The notes under the pieces: generated by a model
Seen by the model: the letters and a program-made list of their open reading frames with translations, nothing else
Database searches by the model: none
What the model was told of the DNA's origin: nothing
DNA from: Myrica gale
Lineage: Eukaryota > Streptophyta > Magnoliopsida > Fagales > Myricaceae
Assembly: GCA_963930655.1 (NCBI GenBank)
Contig: OZ005610.1
Location: 10,049,001 to 10,113,000, forward strand
Length of the DNA stretch: 64,000 bases
Direction: 5' to 3'
Shown here: positions 26,611 through 39,200 of the stretch, piece after piece
Layout of the letters: each line of letters starts with the position of its first letter
Position numbering within the stretch: the stretch's first letter is position 1
Position numbers and translations under genes: made by a program

Positions 26611-26847
26611 AGTTAAAGAGTGATTCTTGGATGTTACAATCAGTTGCCAAAATGAAAAGTCAAAATTGTTGAGTACCATTACAAACAACAAAAACTGGCA
26701 GCAAGATTCCAAGGTACTACAACATAGGTTTATACAACTAAATCAACTTGTACAACTACATCAGGATGACAACAACTATCTGGGTTCACAAATACATCAG
26801 AATCGAACTACAAGTGCCACTCCAACAACATCATTTTGATGCCCTCA

Positions 26848-27065
26848 TTAACAACGCTCCCATAACGACAACGACAGCCCACGACACTCCAACATAACTT
26901 TCAGCGAATCCATAGAACGCTTCAGCGAAGTCATAGATTGCTTCAGCACTTTATTCTCAGATTCGAAGTCCCTTACTTTCTTCATTAAATCACATCTGAA
27001 TTTCATCCCACGTAGGCATGAGGAGGATCAAACCACGCAAAAAAACCACATGCATTTTGCAAATA
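26848..27065 (-). pseudogene. Possible GRF-type zinc finger protein tail (transposon-associated)
   Basis: On the minus strand a piece reading ACGFFAWFDPPHAYVG is followed, after a frame change, by MKKVRDFESENKVLKQSM and SLKRSMDSLKVMLECRG up to a stop at 26848. The pattern (C-x-x-F-x-W-x-D, then a short coiled coil) is like plant GRF zinc-finger proteins that often travel with transposons. It is partial and broken. Confidence 0.35.
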
Positions 27066-29229
27066 AAGCAACAGATAGGTTAGTCACCATAACAATACCC
27101 TAAATTGATTTAACTTAATTCTAAGACTTGGACTTTGGAAATGTCTAGTGCTCAAGAGTTGTATTTGTTGCTTAATGGCTGCCTAAATTATGTTTAATTA
27201 TTTTAGAAAGGGATACTAAGGTGGAAGAACGATATACAAGTATGAAAACTGTTAAAACTTTAAGTTTCACAAAAAGGAAAAGAGGGGTCGGGGGTTGTGG
27301 GGATAATCTTTCTACATTATAGTGAATATAATGAATGAGGCAACTGATTCTCTTTCATGAAGATACGTGTTTCAATGTGTTTCCTCGTAGGCCTTATTGG
27401 AAGTTGTGAGTCCAAATAAAACCTCAAGAGGGGGTGAATTGAGTTTAACAAAAATTTACCTCTTTTTCCGACAAAAATGCAGATCTGAAAAATAACCTTT
27501 TAACAAATAAAATGTAAATCTGAATGTGTCTATGCTAAGCAAAATATAAGCAATAAATGATAAAGCATAAATGACCACAAATATGAATAAGGAGCGAATA
27601 ATGAGAGAGATAGAGTTAGAGAGACGACACCGCAATTTTAGGTGGTTCGGCTAACACTTGTCACGTCCACCCTCAAGGGTATTGAATTTCTTGGGCTTCC
27701 TTCACTATTCTTCAAATAGCTAATACACCTTAGCTTCCGGGGTGCTACGAAACCTTTACAAAGTGTTTTGCAAGCTCACGCTTCAACTCTCTTCACAAAT
27801 CCCAAAACCCAAGGGATTTCTTCTACTTTCACAAGTATGACCAAATGTTTGTCTAACACTCAAGTGGTTTACAAAAGGTGTGTACAAAGGAATCACAAAG
27901 AATGACTCTTCAAGCAGAATAAGCAAGTGGAAAGCACAAAACGTGTGAAAATGACTCTCTAAGCCGAATCAACAAATGAAAAGCTCAATAGAGTGCAAGA
28001 AGACAAGATTCTAAAAGGAAAACTAAAGTTTGGTAGGTGGGAGCACAAGCTTTCTTGGTTGATGCGTTCTTCTCTCTTCTTCAAGGCACTTTCTCTCTCT
28101 AGAAGTTAAGGCAAAGATTGAATGCAACTGTGTTATCTCTTCCTCAAGAAATTTCTCTTTCTTTGGAGGCTATTTCTTCAATGATGAGCAAGAGAACAAG
28201 ATTCAACAATGAAGCTTTGGTCTTGAACGATTCAACAGAGGATTTCTTTGAATTTTAGCTTTCTCTTTCTTTCGGAGGTAGATTTTGAATAATGATGCAA
28301 ATCCTTTATAATCACCATTAGATAACCAATAGAAATGAGCAATTATATAATCCAATGGAGACATAAAAATATCAGAGATATTCATAGATAATGCAAGTAA
28401 GTGTTCAACCAACTTTAACAATTACAAAACATAAAGAGGGATAAAATAAGATTAATTCAAAATGGAATGTCCTCAGTAAGAGCTAGAAAGTCAACATAAT
28501 CACTTATAAACTTCTCCCCCTTTTAACTTCTCCCCATAATACATATAACTTCTCCCCCTTTGGCATCATAAAAAAGGGGATAAGGGGAGGTCAAGGGTAG
28601 CTGGCTAGGTAGGTTGAGTATTTGAAGTGAAGGTAGAAGATTTGGATTTCTTGATAGGAGGAAGAGGATATCAATTTCAAACTTGTCAATAAATGAAAAA
28701 TGCATTATCTTCCTAATCCATTGTACTAGAAATGTTACATAGACTCCCATTTAAAAAAGGGAACATCCATTTAAGTCCACCAACCCAATAGGGGATACCG
28801 ACAACATAGACTCTTATAACAAGAATACTTAGACTATATATCCTAGTCCCAACTTTGCTGAACAAAAGTAAGTCTTGACTTAAAGACTCCTTAGCCAGTA
28901 CTGACAAACTTAAACAACCTGGTGGCACTAAATGTGGAGAAATTGAGAACTTTCATTCTGTTCAAAAGCAAAATGACAGAATCAGACCTTCACGTTTTTA
29001 AGAAGACGAAAATGGATAGAGAAAGTAGGCAAAATAAGAAATGGAAATCAAGGTTTACATGGCCTTAGGTGGTGAAAACAAAACCCCAATCCAGGTCATT
29101 AAATGACTTCGAATTTTGGAAACAAGCAATATAAGAATAAAAGTTGAAATTTTGAAATCCAGTAACTGGTCTTCTCCCGTAATTTCTTAAAGCCATGCCA
29201 GTGCAAGTCATAAATGCACTTCTAAAAAT
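27066..29229. other. Intergenic, repeat-like, no gene
   Basis: Contains a stretch from about 27.41 kb (CCTCAAGAGGGGGTGAATTG) through 28.1 kb of a type I associate with plant dispersed repeats, but I cannot assign a class. No supported ORF. CT/GA-rich tracts around 28.07-28.2 kb. Confidence 0.35.
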
Positions 29230-32200
29230 AGGGCTTTAGCGGCGGTCACTACAGACTACCCTTTAGCTGCGCCGCTGTAGTTCACAACTTTAGCAGCGTT
29301 TTTTAAAAAAATGTTGCTAAAGGTGTATCTATATCAGTGTTTTTTTTAAACGCTACTATAATTATAATTGAAATACTTTTTTATTTATTAATTATAAACT
29401 ATTTTATTCATTTTAATATAAAATTTTTTTGTCATGTATTTGAAAAATTTTTATTTTATAGGACCTACTTAATAAAATATGAAATTAGAAGGAGTGTTGT
29501 GAAAATTGAAATTTTTATATAGTCTTAGAGACTATGATTTAGTCATTAGGTAAGTGCATATATATAAAGTATTTAGGTTAATTAGCACATATCAATTATA
29601 TAATAAACACATACTTTTAAATTATAAGTATAATATATTATTACTCTCAACCTATTTTAATTAAGATTATTATACTAATTATAAAAAGAGTATAAAGAGT
29701 GTACATAACTATGTATAAAGATTTTTAAATACTATTACAATTTACAACTGATTTTAATTTACTAAAAACACATAACTATAAAATATAACTTATTATTAAA
29801 AAAATTGAGAAACTACAAATTAAAAAGAAAATAAAAAATAAAAAAGCTTTGAAATCACCTATTCCCGTGAACTCCCCCCATTTTTCCTTTCCTTTCTCGA
29901 ACACCGCCAAATTCCCCCTTCTCGCCCAGCCCCAAATTCCGCCTCCCAAATTCTCTCTCTCTCTCTCTCTATCTCTATCTAAGTCTCCATTTTAAAAATC
30001 TCAATTTATCTCTTACCATCTCGCTCTCTCTCAGTCCCTCTCGCACGACCCCCTCTCTCGGCCTCTCCCTCCCAGCTCCTCCACCAGCGACCGGACATAA
30101 ATCGTCGACCGGCCCTCTCCTCTTGCTCATGGGTCACTCCCTCTCAGCCTCTCTCTCTCTCTCTGTCGGTCGTCCAGTGCCCACCTCGATTGTCGCCTGC
30201 CCGCCGTGCTCCGGTGCTCGTGCAGGTATCCCTCTCAGCCTCTCTCTCAGCTAATTGTTGATTTTGATTACTAGTTGACTTTGGCGAGTTGTGCTGAATT
30301 GGTTCACTAAATTCCAATCTTTTTAAGGCACATTGAGCTATATATATATATATGCCATTGCCCACTTTTGTTTTGGTGATACACCCTACCAAAGAAAGAA
30401 GGCTCTCTAGTTTGTTGTAGTCATTAGTAAATAGTTCACATTTAAAATGAGCGTTTGTATTCATACACAACATATTTAGGAAAGATTGGCTTCATAACCT
30501 TCGAGTTAGCAAAGTTTGACAAATCCAATTTCAGTGAATTAGGGCTTGATTGTGAATCTGTGATTATGGGTTGATTTTTTATTAGGGCTTGATTGTGATT
30601 TTTTAATGATCATGAGTTGCTTGACATTTTATTGACATATGCTCAAATTGATAACTTCATTATGTGTGTTTGGAAAAGCATGAAGGAAACAAAATTCCAA
30701 AACGAAACATGTGGCTATCTAAGCACCTATTTGAGTATAATCCACGGTACTGTTAAATTTAGCTCTTAGCACCTAGAAGTAAAAGTACTCTTTCTTCCAG
30801 AGCTAATTGTGTTGTAATTGTTATGAGAACATTTTAAGCTTCAGTTACTCTTAGAATGGGGTATAAAGGTATTGGCATTTCTAGTTCCCACTTGATATCA
30901 TTGCAGCTTTCTTCAGAGCTTGTTGTGCATTTGACTTCTTGACTTCTGTGAGCTTGTTGTTGCTTATGATTGGAGAATATCATTTCAGCTTTATATTTAC
31001 TACATGCACCAATTTAGTTTGTTCTACTCAATTTACTAGGTGAGAGACCAATTGTTATGTGAGATAAAAAGTAAGATAGAGTTGATGGGTGCATTATATT
31101 TTCTGTATTTTATGAAGTGGGTTGAGGCACCAGCTCCAATGGGCGGTGGGGGCATTCTTGGGTGTTCCAAAAGTTGTTGCAGGGCTTTTCTTTGCTGAAG
31201 CCAAAGATATTGCAGTTGCCAGGTCTCTGTTTTTATTTGTTTTTTTATATTAATGAGTATTAAATTGGAAGTGGCTCTTTTATTATCTGTTGGACTTGAG
31301 TTTTAGTTTGAAAGTGATATTTTATTTGTGTAAGGGTAGGAAATTGTATGCCTGGTGTAAATTAATTAGTTTGTAGGATTATGAGCATGTAATACCTTGT
31401 TAGTTGTCAATTGGGCATGCACTTTTAATTGTGGGTACCTGATTTATTTAGTTTAGTTGAGATGTAGAGATTAGTGTTCAAGTGTAGTTGAAGTGGTATA
31501 TCATGTGGCTATTTGTATCAATATTTATTGATTCATTTAGCATTCTAGTTCTCACATTATATTAAGCTACCATATCTGTAATTGTTTATTATAGTTCTCA
31601 CATGATATTTTGTTTTCCATTGTAGGTAGTGGAAGAGGAGGACGTTGATGAAGAAACATTTTTCGACCCATTTTGACATTGAGAATCTAGAGTTGCTTAT
31701 AGCCTTATATACAAGTAGATATTTTGTTTACATAAATCTTTTGTTTATTTCTATTTCTCAAGTGATATTTGTTTTCAATTACATGAATTCAAGATAGAGG
31801 ATGTTGATGTGTAAAGGAGGAAATTTTAATTTGTCTTTGTTTATTGTGTTGTATTTGAATATTTTAGTTGGTCCTTGCTTATTGATATTTTATATTAGAA
31901 ACTTATTACTTTTTAGATTACTTGTAGAGATTCTTGTGTTTGTTGTAAAACATTATTAATCAATAATGAAGTATATTTTGTTTTATTATCTTTGTTCTTT
32001 AAGTTTTTACATCCAATAAATTATGGTTATTAAAATAAATTTGTATTACCGATTAAAAAAGCATGTATAGGAAAATATAGGAAAAAATTAATGGTATTTA
32101 AAAAATGTTGGCACATACAAAAAAACTCTGGCACAGACCTTTAGCGGCAGTCACAAAAACGCCGCTTAAGGTTTATACCAGCGTTTCACGAAACGCTGCT

Positions 32201-32260
32201 AAAAATAAGGTAGAATTGAGTTCGGGTCTATAGCGGCGGTCGTGTTCAAACAGTATTAGA
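29230..32260. mobile_element. Element with TTTAGCGGCG arms and gene-like interior
   Basis: Repeated hairpin-forming motifs (CTTTAGCGGC / GCCGCTTAAG, AACGCTGCTAAA) cluster at 29.23-29.35 kb and 32.14-32.25 kb. Between them lies AT-rich sequence, then a sharply GC/CT-rich block (29.87-30.24 kb) resembling a promoter and leader, and two exon-like pieces on the plus strand. I infer a non-autonomous DNA transposon with captured sequence. The true ends and target duplication could not be fixed. Confidence 0.5.
31126..31676 (+). pseudogene. Exon-like fragments inside the AGCGGCG element
   Basis: 31126-31221 reads APMGGGGILG and then, if one G of a GGG run is skipped, VPKVVAGLFFAEAKDIAVA before an AG/GT donor. 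31626-31676 follows a GTAG acceptor and reads VVEEEDVDEETFFDPF and a stop. Phases do not match between the two, so at least one exon is missing. I do not recognise the parent gene. Confidence 0.35.
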
Positions 32261-33215
32261 ATTTTTGGGACGTGGATTGACATCTTAAAAGATTATTTGC
32301 ACGTTCGTTCTAACGGTGGTGGAAATTGGCATTAGAACATAATTGATTCGAGCTCTTACAAAACCATGCGTTCGAACATCTAAATGGACCACATCCTCAA
32401 AATTTACACCAATAAAATCTAAACTACTATCAAGAAAACAAAAATCCCTCAATTTTTTTTCTAGCCATCCAAATAGAGGTGACTCAATTTGTCAAAAAAT
32501 TTCGTTATCTTTTTAGCTTCCAAAAACACGATACTACCTATGCTGACATTTACCCAAACAAAAAAAACGATTATCCTAATATAGAATACTGTTGCAAAAA
32601 AAATGTAGCTTTAAAAATGTCATTTGAGGTGGGAAAAAAATAAATTATTTATCCAAATTGACCGATAAGTTTAGAAGAAAATACAAACGAAACTACAGGA
32701 GTGTAAAATACATTTATCCCAAAAGAAAATGATGTATCGCCGAGACAATCCTATAGCAAACGGATACTGAAACAAAAGAGGAGCGCAAATGGAAAAGAAA
32801 AAGAGCTACAAGATCTGAGATGCTGAGCAGGTTTTGGAAAGAAAGATTTATAAGGTTACATTTATTACTATATTCATAATACAGGGGCCAATCCAGCTTC
32901 AATTTCCCCTGTTTTACCTATTTCATCCTAACAACCGCAGTTACAGATGAATGGATCCTGATATGGCCCACAATATGAGTTAGACATACCAACACAGAAA
33001 ACTATATACAGCCCTCATTATCCAATAACACGATAAACATAGTACAGTTATTTCTCCTACTCCCATCCCACCCATTGCTTCGAATATGCTTCCTCCTGTT
33101 CATAACTCTTGAGACAAGTGACCCTTTGGAAAAACTCTCCGATCCATGACATCCCCCTGATAACAGTCAACAGAAGCAAAAAGAAACATCTCCGCAACCA
33201 GGTGGCTCAATTTGC
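32261..33215. other. Downstream flank and presumed 3' UTR of the ARIADNE gene
   Basis: AT-rich sequence with no supported ORF. The part next to 33215 is expected to be the 3' untranslated region of the minus-strand gene. The short antisense frames overlapping its last exon are shadows. Confidence 0.5.
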
Positions 33216-36200
33216 TTACGATCGCCGCTGACACATCTGGCATACGGTAGCTGACTTGACATTTGAAAAAGTACAATGTTCACAGGACCAGCGGCCTGAA
33301 TCATCAATATTTCTACTGGAACTACTTGATCTTGATGTTGTACCCTTGCCCCTCCCACCTCTTCCCTTGCTGCTCCCCCCTCCCAAGCTCTTTGCGCTTA
33401 CTGTCCTGCTGCAGGCACCATGGGAGTCCACATCTGACAGACCATTCTCCAGAGCTCGGACTAGATTCTCAAAGTAGTTACGAGTCACACTGTTGCCATC
33501 AAAATTACAAGACAATCAGATCAGTACCAGGAACCTACAGTATTGGAGTCAGTTATGCAAAGTAGAAAGGATAGCTGAAGTAGGAGAATCAGCCCACGAT
33601 ACAGTAACTGCTACTGAATTCTGCAGAATGTTATGAGCTAAGCACCTAGGTGCATGACTTGCTGTGGAGGGTTTTCCTTGGATGGCGAATAGGAAGTTCA
33701 CATGACAGATGAGTTCAGAACCCAGGACCAAAAAATACATCAGTGATGTGGCGTTGCTATCTAGACTAGGTAGCATTTCCAAAGACCACATTGACTTTTC
33801 TGGATGATAAAAATTGCTAACTAATACCACCAATACACTAACCTACTAGTATCTTAGCTTAACCTCCACAATACTTTTTAAGTTCTTAGTCCTGAATAAA
33901 GTTAATCCTGGTCGAGCCAAATTATCAAGAAAATATTTTGTAGAAAGTCACCTGGTCAGTCCAGCAAGTTTTGTGCGGAACTCATTGAAATCCTTCAATG
34001 GACCCTCTGCATTGAGGTAAACTTGTAGCTCCTTCTCTGCACATTGATGAAGCCGCTCCAACCCAGATTCAGCCTCACCTGCATGACAAACAGAATTTAG
34101 ACAGAACAATGCAGGATGTGGAAATGTCTGTTTCAAGCTAGAGGAAGTGACATACCTTGCAAGTACTCAAAGAACTGCCTCTTGCCATGTTCATGCTCGG
34201 GTAAGTAATATCCATAGGCATATGTCCATTTCAGAACTCGTCTACATTCAACTATCTACATCCACAACCTATTAGATGATGAACATAAGAAATCCAGTCA
34301 TGCATGCATTGCAAGAACTCCTGATTTACCTGAAGCCAGGCCTCTGTTATGAACTTTAGCTGTGAGTCAGGTTGGCATTGTATGTCGCTTAGCTTTTCAA
34401 GCTACAAAAAGTACATGTACATAAACACCCCTTGCAACTAAGAAAAGCAAGAAAAATGCTATTAACCCTGCCAACACTAAATTTAGGTTGAAAATCAAAG
34501 ATTGATCAAATCAGAAAAAAGAAAATTCTCTTTACAATATCATAACATGTGAATAGGTATTACAACCCCCTGCTCCCCCAACCTGAATTTGATGTTTATA
34601 GAGAAAAAAACAACCAGAAACTTCGGGGGAAGGCTGCAAAACACCATTTGATTAAATCTTAAAACGACAGAAAGGCTTTTCATTTCCAAATTTTTCAGAT
34701 CATATTATTTACTAAATATTTTGTTACCAACCAATGGACATCTGAACCATATTACTGTCACAGCGTCACACATAATTTAGGTGCAGATACACAGTAGTCT
34801 TCAGAAAGTTTTCATGCAAAGTAAAAAGTGGAAGGAAATTGTATCCTCCCCCACCCCCCGACCAGAAAACAGACGCCCACAACAATAAGGAGAGAATAGA
34901 TGGCATGAGAAATAGACAATAATCTTCAGTGCAGTTAAAGTCATCTGTTGTAATTGACATCCATATACATCAATGTGACCAACTTCATTAGTCAGTAAAC
35001 TGACGGGAAGAAGTTCTGCTTACATGCACAGCTTGCATTTGCTGCAGATCTGCTAGTGCTTTTTGCCTAGACTGCAATCAAGAAAAACAGTGACTGACTA
35101 ATTTTAGTTCCAAAAAGAAGTAAAGCTTCAGCTCTAAAGTAAAAGCATGTTTTTTTTAAAACGTTAACATGCAAACTTCCAACCTAATACTATATTCTCT
35201 TTTTTCAAACATGACTGTAGACTTGATTCCAGAACATGATTCAAGGAATCAGCTTAGTTACAATCTATAATACTGACGCAATGTCGCAATACGGTACCAC
35301 TTAGAAAGAAACATGTCAACTCGACATACACAAAAGCTGAGTTGATTTGGTGATATTAACGACATGAAAAGAGGTACCCGTGCCAGGTGTAAATGATTGT
35401 AGTGTTCTTATTGCTCCAATCTCTAGCTAGGGGGGCAAGGGGACCAAGTGAGTACTCAATGTCTAGATTTCATCTTCAATCCTAACTTATACAAACTACC
35501 TAATGCAACTTTTTTGACACGAGAAAGGAGAAAAATATTAAGAACAAACCAAAAGGAAATAGCACAATATGATGATATTTGTGTATGCTAACGTTAATGT
35601 AGTGTATGGCACTAAATATCAAATAAGAAAAGAGACCAATCAAACATATATATTTCGGTAATGATTGGAATAGGTATTTCATTACAGCAGACATGCCATA
35701 TTCAGCATTACATGGGTATGCAGGATAGCAGGTATGAGAAAAAACTGGTACTAATAGCTACAGATAAAACCATTTTCTTTATTGGCTAAAATTACGCAAA
35801 TTGAGCCGTTTCTTAGCAACGTAGCATACTTACATATCATACGATTCAAAAGTATGATGACCCATGTTCAACATGAAGGTGGGGGGAAAACAACTACTTT
35901 CACTTTTCGTATTCATTGTGGAAGTAGAAACTAATAATAAAGAACTACACAATCATGAAGGCAGCATTCCCGCCAAACAGGTCAAAATGTAGGCTATAAT
36001 CGATTCCCCTACTATGGCTTTCTTGTTTTAAATTTCGAAAGGCATTTCTTGCCCTGGTGTGCCTCTTGGCCCACGGCCTCATTTCAAAACTAAAGGCTAT
36101 CTGGAAATCCTAAAATAAAATAAGATGCTACCACGGCACCTTACAGAAACAAAGAGCTTCAAGGGTCTTCTGGCAATATTGCCTGAACATGCCATTTCTT

Positions 36201-39200
36201 GTCAATTGCATACAAAGAGTATCCAACGGAAGAGGTACCTTGCTCTCAAAGGAAAAAGAGACTACCCAAGTGAAATATTTCCTATACCCAACCATAATCT
36301 GTACCATCCCACTAGTAGTAGGACATGTAAGGATTGATACACTAACTTTTTATTTACATGGGCCCTTTGCAGAACCTCAATCATCTGGTTTTGATGGTGT
36401 TTTGCAGGTCTCAGTACATCAATATATCTGCGTGGATTTCTCAATTGTTCCGCCACAATCTACTATGGCTTCTAGAGAGCCTGGTGAAAGGCCTCTGATA
36501 CCAGGTCTTTCTCCACTTGTTTCTCCTTTCCTTTGTCCTTACGTGGTTCTCAAATAGTCAGGTTTGAAGCATTGTACTCATCTAGTCATGTTTCCTATCT
36601 CAGCACATTATTCACCCTCTTTCTTCTCCGCTTTCACTGCTACCATCATGGCTCATATCCAAGGCACCTTTGGAAGCATTACATTTCCTTACTTTTTTTT
36701 TTTTACAAGGAAAGCTTTATTAAATAAACCAAAGAAGTAACAGTACAAAGAGCTATTCTGAAACGTAAGCCAAATAAGCTACAAAATTAATGAAAACAGA
36801 AAAATCACAGAAACGAAAACCCAACACAGCTTTGGCTCAAGAAAAAAGAGAACTCATCAGCTTGCCCCTCAACCCCTCAATAGACGAAAAAGTGTTCTCA
36901 AAGCATCTATCATTCCTCTCCCTCCAGAGAGTCCACTAAATGTACAAGGGGATCAATTTCCACACAATCGGAGCATGAGGATTGTCAAACTTCCTCTTCC
37001 AGCAAAACAATACATCAATCACACTCAGAGGCATAACCCAACAATAATCTGTAATTTTAAACACATGAGCCAGAGGTCCCTGACCACCACAAATGAAGAA
37101 AGAGATGATCCACAGATTCTCCACTACATCTACAAAGGAAACACCAATCCAATAAACATAGACCCCTCCTCCTTAGATTGTCGATGGTCAGAACTCTTCC
37201 GTGGGCAGTCTCCCACACAAAGAAGGAGACTCTCATGGAAGCAAAGGATCACCAATCTGCTTCCATGGGAACGAAACATAGGGGCTGCTATAAAGAAACC
37301 CATACATTGACTTCGCCGAGAACTTGCCGGACTTGGAACCCAACCAGCACAATCTATCGTCAACCCCACTCCTTATGACCTTGGCATAAAGGAGATTGAA
37401 AAAGGACGAAAAAACCTCAAGCTCTCAATCATTTGCTGCCCTAACAAATTGGACGTTCCAAACCCCCGAACCAGAATTCCTCTCCTAATAATCCGCCACC
37501 AAAGCATCCTTATCTCTAGCAATGGCGAAGAGCAGCGGAAAAGCAAACCTCAAAGGTCTATCTCTACACCAAAGATCGCTCCAGAAACGAACATTATTAC
37601 CACAACCCACCACAAACCGGATATTCTGATTGAAAAGATCCCCCCACTTGCTGATATACCTCCAAAGGCTAACACCGTTAGAACCTCTCCTCTGAATGGT
37701 CCTCCACCCACCCACCTCACACCCAAACTTCTCCGCAACAACATTCCTCCACAAACAATTATGCTCACAAGTAAAACGCCACAACCACTTCCCAAGCAAA
37801 GCCTTATTGAAAGTGGACAGCCGCCTAATGCCCAAACCACCAAATCTAATAGGGCAGCAAACCTTATCCCAATTAAGCAAATGAAACTTGTGCTGAACAC
37901 CATCGCTACCCCACATGAAATCCCTTTGTAACTTCTCCAATCTACTAGCCACAGCATAGGGGATAGGGCAAAGAGACAACAAATAAGTCGGAAGATTAGC
38001 AAGAGTAGACTTCATCAATGTGACTCTACCTCCTTTCGAGAGACAGCTTCGCTTCCACCCAAACAACCTCCTTTCCGTTCTCTCAATAATGTCGTTCCAA
38101 ATGTGGGAACTTTTGAAACGCGCTCCCAGAGGAAGCCCAATATACAAAAAGGGCAAAGAAGAAACTCTACAACCCATAATATTAGCCAACTCCTAGACAT
38201 TACCCACCACACCAATGAGAATAGCTTCAGATTTCAGAAGATTAATCTTAAGCCCAGACACCACCTCAAAACAGAGAAGAAGACAACGAAGATTGCGAAA
38301 CTGACTCTCCTCAGCCCCACACAAAATAAGGGTATCGTTAGCAAAGAGCAAATGAGAGATGCTCACCCCACCGCTCCCAAGAGAGAAACCCTCCATGAAT
38401 CAAATCTCCACCAACTTGTTCAGTATCCTACTCAGAGCTTCCATAACAATAACAAACAGAAAGGGCGAAAGAAGGTTGTCTTAGCGCAGACCCCGAGAAC
38501 TACCAAAAAGCCTTCATGAGATCTATTCACTAGCACCGAGAATCTAACTGTAGAAATACAGAACACAATCCAACTGCACCATTTAAAGCCAAAACCACAC
38601 CTCCTTAACAAGTATAGAATGAATCCCCAGTTAACGTTATCATATGCCTTGTGGATGTCAAGCTTGCAAAGCATGCTAGGCAAGGAAGAGCAAATCCTGG
38701 AGTCCATGCACTCAATAGCAACCAAAACCGAATCCAAGATCTGTCTACACCTCACAAAAGCACCCTGGGAAGGCGAAATGATTTTGTCCATAACCATCCT
38801 CAACCTATTAGCCAAAACTTTGGCCAGAATTTTATAGACCCATCCCACAAGGCTGATAGGCCTGAAATCCTTCAACTCAACAGCAACATGCTTCTTCTTT
38901 TTTTGATAAGTAAGAGAAGTTTTATTAAGAGAGAAAGGAAAACGAAACAGTACAAAGGCTATACTGAGAGCTACAACAAGCAAGCTATGAAACTAATGAA
39001 ATCGCTGAAGTCTACAAAAGGGGATCCCATCACCCCATTAGCCCACAAAAACAAGGTCTGCACCAGTTTTCCCTTCAAACATTCTAAGTACAGTCCCACA
39101 TCTTCAAGGCATCGTCCATTCCTTTCCCTCTATAGCCCACAGAAACAAGGTCTGCACCAGTTCTCCAGCAATGAACCCATATGATGACTTAACCGAGAAG

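Noticed and set aside
29870..30240. CT-rich block as the promoter of an intact gene
   Set aside because: No open frame with gene-like features follows; it lies inside a repeat with AGCGGCG arms.
33256..33565. Plus-strand ORFs overlapping the last ARIADNE exon
   Set aside because: They are antisense shadows of the serine/glycine-rich C-terminus; splice structure and zinc finger support the minus strand.
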